A stretch of 64,000 nt of DNA from Acidobacteriaceae bacterium (GTDB lineage Bacteria > Acidobacteriota > Terriglobia > Terriglobales > Acidobacteriaceae), in the NCBI GenBank assembly GCA_021323655.1, contig JAJPKO010000016.1, positions 1-64,000 on the forward strand, written 5' to 3'. Positions within the stretch are counted from its first letter, which is position 1; each line of letters begins with the position of its first letter. The translations under genes were made by a program, and so were the position numbers. This document shows positions 56,165-63,852 of this stretch, piece after piece. The notes under the pieces are model-generated. The model ran no database searches. It was given only the letters and a program-made list of their open reading frames with translations, and was not told where the DNA came from.

Positions 56165-56426
56165 CAGAAATCAATACTGTGCGGGTCTGGGGGCCTCTGG
56201 CACATTCTTTCAATGATTTGAGAAGCAAAGAGGGAAACCATACGTGTCATTGCCGCTACATGAGCGAATCGGAGCCGATGAATCCGCCGCCGTTGGGGAA
56301 AAGATATGCAGAGGGGCGCTTCCAGATAGGCCCGATGCAGCTCTGTGTGAACCGTGAAATCGGCACCGTGGGACTGCCTTTTTGCCTGAATTGTCAGCGG
56401 AGATCACGGTGCTCATGCTTGCTTAG
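56165..56426. other. Intergenic 262 bp, no clear gene
   Basis: Spacer between the diflavin reductase stop and the convergent anti-sigma gene. A plus-strand frame here (from ATG 56260 or 56278) runs on into the antisense of the anti-sigma gene and shows no family character, so I do not call it. Its start region reads MNPPPLGKRYAEGRF and might be a decayed gene head. Confidence 0.35.
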
Positions 56427-57212
56427 TCAGGAAACCTGTACTCGCCTGATCATGTCCATCAGGCCCGCCAATCGCGCAGAATCCACATCGCTGACGGCAA
56501 CAATTTCAAGTTCCCGCGTACTGAAACCGGCAATCTGAAACCCGGACTGATGCGTCAGAAAATCGCTGGTGCCGCTCTCGCCTGTTTTTTCCTGCAGAAA
56601 TACTGATACGCGATGCCGGCCAACGCTGTAGAGAAGCTGAGCAACCGGCCGATCATGCACATATGTCAGGTTTGCGCCTTCCAGTTTTGTCTCGTCTGGA
56701 AGATTCTCAGGCAGGTTGAAACTGAAAGGCAACTTGCCCTGAAACCAGGGTTTTACCGTGTGCCGGTCTGAGGAAAGCACCTGCGGCGGCATGTTCGCCG
56801 CCAGCGTGGCGATATGCAGATCGCAGACCTCAGTCATCAGCGCCGCATTTTCTGTCGAAGCCGTATTTGACCGCAAAGCATGGCGTCCGAGGAACATCCA
56901 TCCGCCAAAAAGCACCAGAATGATTGCCGCTGCAGCCCATCCGGAAAGCCGTACGCCTGATGAAACGGCATGGCGGTGGCCAGGAATTTCCTGCTCAGAT
57001 AGCAGACGCTTCATCCGGTCCGTTAGTTCAGGTGGCGCGTGATATCTCTGCCCTGATTTTGCCATAGCGGTTTTCAGCAGAGACTGAGCTAGCGCGCTGG
57101 ATGTGCATGCATTGCAGGCATCAAGATGCTCCTTTGCTACGGCAAGCTGACCGGCAGACAACTCGCCATCCACCAGAGCATTCAATGTCGTTAAAGAGAG
57201 ATGGTCAGTCAT
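56427..57212 (-). CDS. Membrane anti-sigma factor with zinc finger
   Basis: A 261-residue partner of the upstream ECF sigma factor. The N-terminal zinc-finger anti-sigma domain has H-x3-C-x2-C (HLDACNACTSS, about 29-38) preceded by LNALVDGELSAGQ; a TM helix at about 91-108 (SGWAAAAIILVLFGGWMFL); and a periplasmic domain (about 110-261) with a LPFSFNLPENLPDETKLEGANL pattern shared with other acidobacterial/proteobacterial anti-sigma proteins. Sequestration of the sigma at the membrane and release on a periplasmic signal is inferred. It overlaps the sigma gene by four bases (ATGA). Confidence 0.88.
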   Translation of the reverse strand: MTDHLSLTTLNALVDGELSAGQLAVAKEHLDACNACTSSALAQSLLKTAMAKSGQRYHAPPELTDRMKRLLSEQEIPGHRHAVSSGVRLSGWAAAAIILVLFGGWMFLGRHALRSNTASTENAALMTEVCDLHIATLAANMPPQVLSSDRHTVKPWFQGKLPFSFNLPENLPDETKLEGANLTYVHDRPVAQLLYSVGRHRVSVFLQEKTGESGTSDFLTHQSGFQIAGFSTRELEIVAVSDVDSARLAGLMDMIRRVQVS

Positions 57213-57811
57213 GCGCGGAAATCCCGACTAAACATGGAATTGGCTTGTAGTTCACGACGCAGTAAGCCGCGGGCGCGTGCAATGCGCGACATCACCGTGC
57301 CGATGGGAATCTCAAGAATCGTGGCAATCTCCTTGTATTTCATCTCCTCCACATCACATAGAAGAACGACTTCCAGCAAGGGTGGGGGCAGTTTTTCCAT
57401 AGCGTCCTGAATAGCGGCGCGATCCCCCAGACGCATCAGATTCAACTCCGGCGTCTGCCGCTCAATTGCTCCCTCCCGATAAATGACCTGCCCTGACTCT
57501 CCCTGCTCGCCCAGCTCATCTTCCAGAGCTACAGTGCGCAATGCCGCCAGCCCACTCCGCGAAGTCAAATATGTGTTTCTCAAAATGCGAAAAATCCATG
57601 CTTTGAAATTCGTGCCTTCTTCAAAACCGGAAAAGCCTCGAAGCGCCTTCAAAAAGGTCTCCTGTACAAGGTCTTCGGCATCATGCGCGTTGCGCGCCAG
57701 CCAAAAGGCGAGGTTATAGAGCGCAGGAAGCAAAGGAAGAGCAAGGTCCTCGAATGAGGACGCAACAGGGGCATCTTCGTGAAGTTTGCGCCTCCAGGGC
57801 AACAGCGTCAT
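57209..57811 (-). CDS. ECF RNA polymerase sigma factor
   Basis: A 200-residue group-IV sigma factor. Region 2: LPALYNLAFWLARNAHDAEDLVQETFLKALRGF ... FKAWIFRILRNTYL. Region 4: AMEKLPPPLLEVVLLCDVEEMKYKEIATILEIPIGTVMSRIARARGLLRREL with the helix-turn-helix. The two regions are linked by a longer-than-usual stretch (EDELGEQGESGQVIYREGAIERQTPELN). Together with the anti-sigma gene it probably drives the divergent metallophosphoesterase/cytochrome operon and itself from the 57812-57931 region. Confidence 0.93.
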   Translation of the reverse strand: MTLLPWRRKLHEDAPVASSFEDLALPLLPALYNLAFWLARNAHDAEDLVQETFLKALRGFSGFEEGTNFKAWIFRILRNTYLTSRSGLAALRTVALEDELGEQGESGQVIYREGAIERQTPELNLMRLGDRAAIQDAMEKLPPPLLEVVLLCDVEEMKYKEIATILEIPIGTVMSRIARARGLLRRELQANSMFSRDFRA

Positions 57812-57931
57812 CCGAGTTGCTCGATCCTTTGCTTCTCTTCTGCAGATGAAAACTGAGCTTGAGCGAAATTATTCCAGAAATTATGCGGAATAGTTTTTCC
57901 GAATTTCAGTTTGTATCCCCAGAGGAGCTTT
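57812..57931. promoter_or_regulatory. Divergent control region sigma / metallophosphoesterase
   Basis: This 120-base gap carries a GGAA...TTCC palindrome, CGGAA-TAGTTT-TTCCG (about 57889-57904), and a related TTCCAGAAAT upstream. It is a plausible ECF-sigma or regulator binding site serving one or both genes, but no consensus is known for this sigma. Confidence 0.4.
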
Positions 57932-58930
57932 ATGAAGAACACGCAAGCGGGTAAACAGAAGCAGGATCAGGCCCAGGAATTTGAGATCGCAAAGGACGGA
58001 ATCGACCGGCGAAATTTTCTCAAGTGCATGGCCTGGGCAGGAACAGGTCTGGTATGGACAGTCACAGGCGGCGTGCCCACCTCCAGGCTATTCGCCGCTA
58101 TCGGAGGAGCGGATGCCCATAAAAAGCATGCTGAGGCAGCCAGTTTCAGCTTTGTTCAGATAAGCGACAGTCACATCGGATTTAACAAAGCCGCCAACCA
58201 GGATGTTACCGGAACTCTGAAGCTGGCGATTAATCGGATCAACCAGCTTCCATCACAGCCTGATCTGCTGCTGCACACAGGCGACATCACGCAGTCCTCA
58301 AAACCGGGAGAATTCGATACAGCCCAGCAGATCATCACCACCGCAAAAGCAGGCCAGACCTTCTATGTGCCCGGCGAGCATGACACCGCGCTTGATGACG
58401 GCGTTCTCTATCGCGAGCGTTTCGGCAAGGGAACAGTCGGCAACGGATGGTACAGCTTCAACCATAAAGGCGTGCACTTCATCGGGCTTAACAACGTGCA
58501 GCAGATTGATGCGATGGGCAAGCTGGGTGAGGCGCAGCTAAGCTGGCTCAAAAATGATCTGTCGGGCCTTTCGCCCTCAACGCCGATCGTGATTTTTGCC
58601 CACATTCCGCTCTGGATGGTCTATCCGCAGTGGGGCTGGGGCACAGAGGACGGCGCGGAAGCGCTCTCTTACCTGAAAAAGTTTGGCTCTGTCACGGTGC
58701 TCAACGGGCACATCCACCAGACATTGCAAAAGGTAGAAGGAAATCTGGCCTTCCACACAGCCGCGTCCACAGCCTTTCCACAGCCCGCCCCCGGATCAGC
58801 GCCACACGCCGGCCCCATGGTGGTGGATGCGGGCAAGCTGCAAAGCGTTCTTGGGATCACTAAGGTCAGATATGTCGCCGGACAGAGCCATCTGGCAATT
58901 GTCGATTCTCCTCTGGCGGAGAAAGCATGA
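57932..58930 (+). CDS. Tat-exported metallophosphoesterase
   Basis: A 332-residue calcineurin-like phosphoesterase. The ATG at 57932 follows GAGGAG at good spacing; a twin-arginine motif (GIDRRNFLKCMAWAGTGLVWTV) indicates export in folded form. Metal-binding motifs: QISDSHIG (DxH), HTGDITQ (GDx), PGEHD where the usual GNHD has Glu for Asn, FAHIPLW (H), and LNGHIHQ (GHxH). It is typically dinuclear (Fe/Mn/Zn). The substrate is unknown. It overlaps the cytochrome gene by four bases and is divergent from the ECF sigma genes. Confidence 0.88.
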   Translation: MKNTQAGKQKQDQAQEFEIAKDGIDRRNFLKCMAWAGTGLVWTVTGGVPTSRLFAAIGGADAHKKHAEAASFSFVQISDSHIGFNKAANQDVTGTLKLAINRINQLPSQPDLLLHTGDITQSSKPGEFDTAQQIITTAKAGQTFYVPGEHDTALDDGVLYRERFGKGTVGNGWYSFNHKGVHFIGLNNVQQIDAMGKLGEAQLSWLKNDLSGLSPSTPIVIFAHIPLWMVYPQWGWGTEDGAEALSYLKKFGSVTVLNGHIHQTLQKVEGNLAFHTAASTAFPQPAPGSAPHAGPMVVDAGKLQSVLGITKVRYVAGQSHLAIVDSPLAEKA

Positions 58931-59724
58931 GGAGTATTCGAGCAATCATCGGCGGTTGCACTGCAATCGCCACGCTCATGTTTCTGCTTGCCTTTATTCA
59001 TCCATTTGGCAACGCAGGAATCCATGCGCAGCAAGTCAACCATCAGCCTCTGATGAGTAGCGCGCCGCCGGAAGTCCGCGATCTTCTGTCTGCCAAATGC
59101 GCTGACTGCCACTCTATGCAGACAAGAACGCCGGTCTATGGAAGATTTGCCCCGGCGTCCTGGCTGATGGAGCGCGATATCATCCAGGCGAGGAACGCGA
59201 TGAACCTCTCCCGCTGGGAGCAATATACGCCGGAAGAACAGGAGACGCTCAAGACAAAGATGCTCCTTGAAACCCGAGCGCATAAGATGCCTCCCCCGCA
59301 GTATCTTGCCATGCACTGGGATGCGCAGATTACAAGCACTGACTTGGTGAAATTAACGTCTTGGGCGCGGACATCCGCTCTGTCCGATTCAAATCCCACA
59401 GCAGACCCTGCCGGCGAAGGGGATGCAGCCCGAGGCAAAACAGTATTTGAAAAACGCTGCACTGGATGTCACGCGATGGAGCAGGACCGGGAAGGGCCTC
59501 GGCTGCATGGGGTCTTCGGCAGAACCTCAGGTACCGTAGCCAGATTCGACTATTCTCCTGCCTTGAAAAATGCACACATCGTCTGGAATGAAAAGACGCT
59601 GGAGCGCTGGCTTACCGATCCGGATTCGCTCGTTCCGGGAAACAACATGGAATTCCACGTTGCAAAGCCCGAGGAGCGCCGCGATGTCATCAGGTATTTA
59701 CAGGCAGAAAGCATGGGTAAATAG
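58927..59724 (+). CDS. Exported two-haem cytochrome c
   Basis: A 265-residue periplasmic c-type cytochrome with an N-terminal hydrophobic anchor or signal (IIGGCTAIATLMFLLAFIHPFG). Two CxxCH haem sites: CADCHS (about residue 57), in a haem-binding domain of the type found in oxidative-stress or peroxidase proteins, and CTGCHA (about 177), in a class-I cytochrome c fold with a Met axial-ligand candidate (NNMEF). The ATGA overlap with the metallophosphoesterase gene implies coupled translation, so the two probably act in one pathway under the ECF sigma. Confidence 0.88.
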   Translation: MRSIRAIIGGCTAIATLMFLLAFIHPFGNAGIHAQQVNHQPLMSSAPPEVRDLLSAKCADCHSMQTRTPVYGRFAPASWLMERDIIQARNAMNLSRWEQYTPEEQETLKTKMLLETRAHKMPPPQYLAMHWDAQITSTDLVKLTSWARTSALSDSNPTADPAGEGDAARGKTVFEKRCTGCHAMEQDREGPRLHGVFGRTSGTVARFDYSPALKNAHIVWNEKTLERWLTDPDSLVPGNNMEFHVAKPEERRDVIRYLQAESMGK

Positions 59725-59742
59725 GCCTTTGTACGGCTCTTA

Positions 59743-59777
59743 CAGGGAAGCCGATTTAGAATGAATCAGCTTCCCTG
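59743..59777 (+). terminator. Stem-loop after cytochrome c operon
   Basis: CAGGGAAGC (59743-59751) pairs with GCTTCCCTG (59769-59777), a perfect nine-base stem with a 17-base loop, 18 bases past the cytochrome stop. No T run follows. Confidence 0.5.
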
Positions 59778-59894
59778 AGAGCAGGTAAAGCCGTATTCGC
59801 GCGCCAGAGACCCCGGGTTGAGCGGATCTATGCCATGCACAATGGACCAGTGCCATGGAAGGACGTGCTGGCACTTCTGGACAAGGCGCAATAA
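59775..59894 (+). pseudogene. Possible gene fragment
   Basis: An open plus-strand frame of about 39 codons without a good start ends in RVERIYAMHNGPVPWKDV then LALLDKAQ and a stop, and reads like the C-terminal end of a real protein. I cannot name the family. It may be a deletion remnant. Confidence 0.3.
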
Positions 59895-59901
59895 ATTCCT
59901 T

Positions 59902-60303
59902 CTAGTTCAGCAGCAGTCCGATGCCAACCGTAAGCGTCACGATAATTAGAAGGACTGCTCCCAGATACAGGAGCCAGCGCAATGCCGGAAGATGCGCCGC
60001 TCCGAAAAATCCTCCTGAAACAAGCAGCGGAACAGCGAAGATGGCAATACGCGCCGGCCAGACGAGACCAGGCGCGACACGTGCAGAATCCATTGCAATT
60101 TGCATAAAAAGCGCAAGGATCGTGAGAACGCCGGCGTGCGCGTGTCCGGCGCGATAGAGCATCGTCTGCTGATCAGAAAGTTGCGGCGAAGGCGCTCCAT
60201 AGGCCCCGCCTGTAACAACTCCCAGTACTGTAAGACCGCCATACACAATGGTAGGAACAAGGATGAGACTCAGTCCGCACATCAGACAGCTATCGTGAGA
60301 CAT
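59902..60303 (-). CDS. Small membrane protein of unknown function
   Basis: A 133-residue protein with four hydrophobic helices (LSLILVPTIVYGGLTVLGVV; HAGVLTILALFMQIAMDSA; PARIAIFAVPLLVSGGFFG; LRWLLYLGAVLLIIVTLTVGIGLLL). ATG 60303 with GGAGG four bases upstream is preferred to the longer frame from 60456. The pattern with HAHAG in helix 2 recalls small quinol/cytochrome-like membrane proteins, but no family can be assigned. Confidence 0.7.
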   Translation of the reverse strand: MSHDSCLMCGLSLILVPTIVYGGLTVLGVVTGGAYGAPSPQLSDQQTMLYRAGHAHAGVLTILALFMQIAMDSARVAPGLVWPARIAIFAVPLLVSGGFFGAAHLPALRWLLYLGAVLLIIVTLTVGIGLLLN

Positions 60304-60637
60304 GCAACCTCCGAGCGTGACCGGATTTGATGACCACCATCCTACTACTGTGTTATATGCGTAGATTTCCACAGAAGGGGCAAGAGTGAAGTTGGCGGAG
60401 GGGCGAGCGGGCCAGCAGGCTCCGGATAGTTTTCCGCCGCGTCGATGCGTTTCCATCCGGAGGATTATGCGCGGTAAAGTTTCCAGGAGCAGATTTCATT
60501 CAGCTACACAGAGTGGGACTTCAGACTAAAGCTTTCATGGCACTACTGAAGCCGTGCCCTTTCAAACAGCGACTTTCTCGGCACCTGAGCCGGAGCGAAT
60601 GCTCCGGCTCTTTATTGGAACAGCTACATGGAATCAA
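60304..60637. other. Intergenic 334 bp with an orphan plus-strand terminator
   Basis: No protein-coding frame of quality. The stretch separates two minus-strand genes (the upstream one ends at 60638). It holds a perfect hairpin at 60588-60609 followed by CTTTATT on the plus strand, listed separately. Confidence 0.45.
60588..60609 (+). terminator. Intrinsic terminator without an upstream plus-strand gene
   Basis: AGCCGGAGC (60588-60596), loop GAAT, GCTCCGGCT (60601-60609), then CTTTATT. It is oriented as a plus-strand rho-independent terminator, yet no plus-strand gene precedes it, which raises the possibility of a small RNA ending here. On the minus strand it lies about 30 bases after the MFS stop but lacks a T run in that direction. 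Confidence 0.55.
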
Positions 60638-61837
60638 TCAGGCGCGCTTCGCAGGCGGACGCACAATCAAAGGCAGTATCGTGGATATGAGCACGATGGC
60701 AGCAAGCGCGTGGAATCCGCTGTTGTATGCCCCTGAGCTTTGCCGCATATGGGCTACCAGCAGCGGACCAAAGGCGCTGGCCGCGCCCCATGCTGTCAGC
60801 ATGAGTCCATAGATCGATCCTACGTTTGTCGAGCCGAAGTAATCGGCTGCGAAGGCAGGCATCGTTCCGAAGCCGCCGCCGTAGCACATCAGAATGATGA
60901 AGGCGACGAGCGTCAACACGGGTGCAGAGCCAATCTGCGGCAGGAGCCAGAAGAGCACCACCTGTAAAAGAAACATGATGATGAAGGTGATGCGGCGCGT
61001 GATTGCATCCGATACAAATGCCCAGAAGACGCGGCCCACGGCATTGCCGATGCTGACGATGCCAACCATGCCAGCGGCAATGACTACCGTGACTTTAGCA
61101 AGCTCCTGGAAGACAGGCGACTCCTGCGAGATGAGCGAGATGCCTGCTGACGTGTTCAGGAACAGGATCAGCCAGAGCGCCCACCATTGCCAGGTCCGCA
61201 GCGCTTCTCCCATGGTGTAGTCCTTGACGGAGCGCTCGGATGTCTGCCGCGCCGATGGTGTCCAGCCTGCGGGCAGCCAGCCTTCCGGAGGGTTCTGCAT
61301 AAACCATGCAGTGATGATGCCGATCACCATGTATGCAATACCGAGATAGCGGAAGGTCGCCAGCACGCCGCTGAGCTGCATCAGCCGCGTGGCCGTTGGC
61401 GCGACGACGAGTGCTCCAGCTCCAAAGCCACCAACTGCAATGCCTGTGATCAAGCCGCGGCGATCAGGAAACCACTTCACCAGCACAGCAATGGGGACGA
61501 TGTATCCGAAGCCAAGTCCGATGCCGCCGATGATGCCGTAGCTTGCATACAGCCACCAGAGTTGGCCGCCGAAAATGCCAGCCAGCAGCGTCCCCAATCC
61601 GTAGAGAAACACGCCGGTGACGGCGACGATGCGCGGGCCTGCCTGCTTCATCCAGACGCCGCCGAAATAAGCTGCGACGCCCAGCGTGAAAATACTGATT
61701 GTGAAAGTGAGAGTAACCTGGGAAATGCTCCAGTGGAACTGCTTTGAAAGCGGAATGCGGAAGACGCTCCAGGCGTAAACCGAACCCAGAACCACCTGTA
61801 AGATAACGCCTGCAAAGGCAATACCCCAACGTTTCAT
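60638..61837 (-). CDS. MFS transporter, OFA (oxalate/formate antiporter) type
   Basis: A 399-residue major-facilitator transporter with 12 hydrophobic segments. Features of the oxalate-formate antiporter family: GVILQVVLGSVYAWSVFRIPL in TM1, GGIGLGFGYIVPIAVLVKWFPDRRGLITGIAVGGFG around loop 4-5, and GNAVGRVFWAFVSDAITRR in loop 8-9. The substrate is uncertain; related proteins carry oxalate, formate, nitrate-unrelated monocarboxylates or lactate. Its closeness to fdhD and a probable formate dehydrogenase supports formate or oxalate. Confidence 0.88.
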   Translation of the reverse strand: MKRWGIAFAGVILQVVLGSVYAWSVFRIPLSKQFHWSISQVTLTFTISIFTLGVAAYFGGVWMKQAGPRIVAVTGVFLYGLGTLLAGIFGGQLWWLYASYGIIGGIGLGFGYIVPIAVLVKWFPDRRGLITGIAVGGFGAGALVVAPTATRLMQLSGVLATFRYLGIAYMVIGIITAWFMQNPPEGWLPAGWTPSARQTSERSVKDYTMGEALRTWQWWALWLILFLNTSAGISLISQESPVFQELAKVTVVIAAGMVGIVSIGNAVGRVFWAFVSDAITRRITFIIMFLLQVVLFWLLPQIGSAPVLTLVAFIILMCYGGGFGTMPAFAADYFGSTNVGSIYGLMLTAWGAASAFGPLLVAHMRQSSGAYNSGFHALAAIVLISTILPLIVRPPAKRA

Positions 61838-62249
61838 TTTGCTTACCTCAGAATTTATGCTGGCAGGAGTTGCCCGCTAAGTGATGAAGAGAGCAAGAAA
61901 AGTGGATACCTGTCAACTCGGAGTTCATAAAACTACTCCGGGGTGATGATGACTTCTTTGCAGGAAATCTTTATCGAGGAAATCTTCACCGGTTCCGATG
62001 TGCTGATCGACCAGGCGCTATGGCGTGTGCGCCAGCTACTCGCCTAGCGAAATGTCCTCATCGTTTGGGGTTGACAGGCATTAGGTCGTATCCACACATA
62101 GTAGTGGTGAAGGAGAAGAATTCTCTGTATTGGGCAATGGGAAAGGAAGAACTGAAGGCCTCTGACGGCGGCAACTTCGCTCAGAATGACAATGGCAATG
62201 ATGCAAAATCAAATCCATTTATTGGCGCATCGTTCTATGTCAATACAAT
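61838..62249. other. Intergenic 412 bp, possible small ORF only
   Basis: Contains the MFS promoter region near 61840-61930, a possible 33-codon plus-strand ORF (61946-62047) and a frame (from 62134) running up to 62253 with low coding quality. No known RNA recognised. Confidence 0.4.
61946..62047 (+). CDS. Possible 33-residue small protein or gene fragment
   Basis: ATG ATG ACT...: MMTSLQEIFIEEIFTG then SDVLIDQALWRVRQLLA and TAG. The sequence is strongly amphipathic-helical and has a weak GGGGT upstream. It may be a true microprotein or the tail of a lost gene. It is too short for confident calling. Confidence 0.3.
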   Translation: MMTSLQEIFIEEIFTGSDVLIDQALWRVRQLLA

Positions 62250-62633
62250 CTAACAAGTCTGGCCTGCGTGCGGATTAGCAAAAGTGTCCGCATTATCTTC
62301 ATCACTGCGATCCAGGCAGGCAAAGTCCTTCTCAACGATCACTTCCAACGGGCCTGCAGAGCCGGCGTCCAGGCTTGCATAAACGCCTACTTCGCTTTCG
62401 CTGCTCCAGATTTTTGCCTGTTCTTTTGAGAGGGCGACTGTCAATTTAGGCAGGTTGCAGTCCACACTTACAGGAGGGCTCTGCTGTCTGGCAACCAGTG
62501 CATAACTCAACCTGGCTTCCGGAGACGGACCGAAGCGGACTGTCTCCTCGATTTCTTCTCCCCGCAGCAGGCGGGCAAGCTCAGAGCGAGTGACCCGCAG
62601 GCGCAACGAGTTTCCTTTGATGCGTAATTTCAT
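62250..62633 (-). CDS. DUF7009-like protein linked to FdhD
   Basis: A 127-residue cytoplasmic protein beginning MKLRIKGNSLRLRVTRSELARLL, a start I associate with a small conserved family (DUF7009) often encoded beside molybdoenzyme or formate-dehydrogenase genes. The remainder is beta-rich with an acidic C terminus. It overlaps fdhD by four bases (ATGA), suggesting a shared role in formate dehydrogenase maturation. Function unproven. Confidence 0.7.
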   Translation of the reverse strand: MKLRIKGNSLRLRVTRSELARLLRGEEIEETVRFGPSPEARLSYALVARQQSPPVSVDCNLPKLTVALSKEQAKIWSSESEVGVYASLDAGSAGPLEVIVEKDFACLDRSDEDNADTFANPHAGQTC

Positions 62634-63523
62634 ACTGCCGTTCCTATGTGCGTACTTATATGCTCCGCACCGTGATAAATGTTGAAGCGATTGTCCCGCA
62701 GAAAGCCGACCAGTGCGACATCGAACTCGCGTGCCACCTGCACGGCAAGGCTCGAAGGAGCGCCGACCGCCGCTACCATCGGCAGTCCCGCCATCACAGC
62801 CTTCTGCAGCAGCTCAAAACTGGCCCTGCCGGAAAGCAGGAGCAATTTGTCGTGCAACGGAGTCCTGTCTGCAAGAAATTCCGCGCCGAGCAGCTTATCG
62901 ACTGCATTGTGACGGCCTACATCTTCGCGCAGCGCATGCAGATTTCCATCAGCATCGAAGAGCCCGGCTCCATGCAGGCCGCCCGTTCTATCGAATACCT
63001 GCTGCGCATCGCGCAGCCTTGCGGGCAACTGGTAGAGGGTTTCGGCAGAGATCACAAAGCTGTTCTTGCAACGCGGCGGACATACGGAGCGCAAAGCCAG
63101 CAGCGACGCCTTGCCGCAGATACCGCAGCTTGAAGTGGTATAGAAATTCCGCTCCAGGCTGGAGATATTGACCTGCACGCCGGGAGCAAGCTCGACGCGG
63201 ACGGTATTCAGCCGGGAAGGAGAATCGCTTTCAATTTCCGCACGATCAAAAGCATTTTGCACTTTGAGGATATCGGCTGCGTCGCGGATCACGCCTTCGG
63301 CCAGAAGAAAGCCCACAGCCAGCTCTGAATCACGTCCCGGCGTCCGCATGGTAACGGTGATCGGCCGGGAGATACGGGCATGCTCCGAGCCATAGACAAG
63401 CTGAATTTCCAGCGGTTCCTCGATGGCGATGGCATCCGGCACCGATACAGAAATTGCTCCCTCCACCTTTTCGACAGGAATCTCAAGCAGAGACCGGGTT
63501 CTATCCGATGCTGTTCTGTTCAT
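62630..63523 (-). CDS. fdhD: Formate dehydrogenase accessory sulfurtransferase FdhD
   Basis: A 297-residue FdhD: sulfurates the bis-MGD cofactor of formate dehydrogenase with sulfur from IscS. ATG 63523 is preferred (the frame is open to 63589). Typical motifs: EEPLEIQL, MRTPGRDSELAVGFLLAEGVI, the catalytic cysteine pair SSCGICGKAS, GGLHGAGLFDADG, REDVGRHNAVDKLLG, LSGRASFELLQKAVMAG, and GFLRDNRFNIY. It is divergent from the presumed formate dehydrogenase gene that runs off the right end. Confidence 0.95.
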   Translation of the reverse strand: MNRTASDRTRSLLEIPVEKVEGAISVSVPDAIAIEEPLEIQLVYGSEHARISRPITVTMRTPGRDSELAVGFLLAEGVIRDAADILKVQNAFDRAEIESDSPSRLNTVRVELAPGVQVNISSLERNFYTTSSCGICGKASLLALRSVCPPRCKNSFVISAETLYQLPARLRDAQQVFDRTGGLHGAGLFDADGNLHALREDVGRHNAVDKLLGAEFLADRTPLHDKLLLLSGRASFELLQKAVMAGLPMVAAVGAPSSLAVQVAREFDVALVGFLRDNRFNIYHGAEHISTHIGTAV

Positions 63524-63852
63524 CTTCGCGGCACGCTCCAGGCATGAGAACCAGGCCTCTGCAATGTGGCTGAGGTCGCGCCCCTGCAAATTGATCTATA
63601 CCGTATTGCTATGTACACCGCCAGAGCATCTTTGTGGCAGGCTGCGCACTTCTTAAAATGATAGTTCAAGGGGCAAGATGGGTTTCTCACAAAAAGCGCA
63701 AGAAATTACAAATACCGGACTGGTTGTTTCGAGAAACTGAAAAGTTACCATCCGGCCTATTCCGGCATATGGCATATGTGTTTCGGCATATGGCATATAT
63801 TGATAGGTTGCCACAATGGGCGGGGAAACGTTCTGCGAAGGGGGCTGGACAT
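63524..63852. promoter_or_regulatory. Divergent control region fdhD / oxidoreductase
   Basis: A 329-base gap between divergently oriented genes. It contains a short palindrome GTTTC-GA-GAAAC (63726-63737) and, 26 bases on, the heptamer array at 63764-63798. The SD AAGGGGGC lies eight bases before the ATG at 63853. This is where both fdhD and the oxidoreductase operon must be controlled. Confidence 0.5.
63763..63798 (+). repeat. Heptamer direct-repeat array, candidate operator
   Basis: The 15-mer CGGCATATGGCATAT occurs at 63763-63777 and again at 63784-63798, exactly 21 bases (two helical turns) apart. Each contains two GGCATAT heptamers, so heptamers begin at 63764, 63771, 63785 and 63792. 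A degenerate copy GGCCTAT sits at 63754. The array is 54 bases upstream of the oxidoreductase start. Confidence 0.7.

Noticed and set aside
56260-56420. Short plus-strand frame starting MSESEPMNPPPLGKRYAEG
   Set aside because: It runs into the antisense of the anti-sigma gene and shows no similarity I recognise; no SD.
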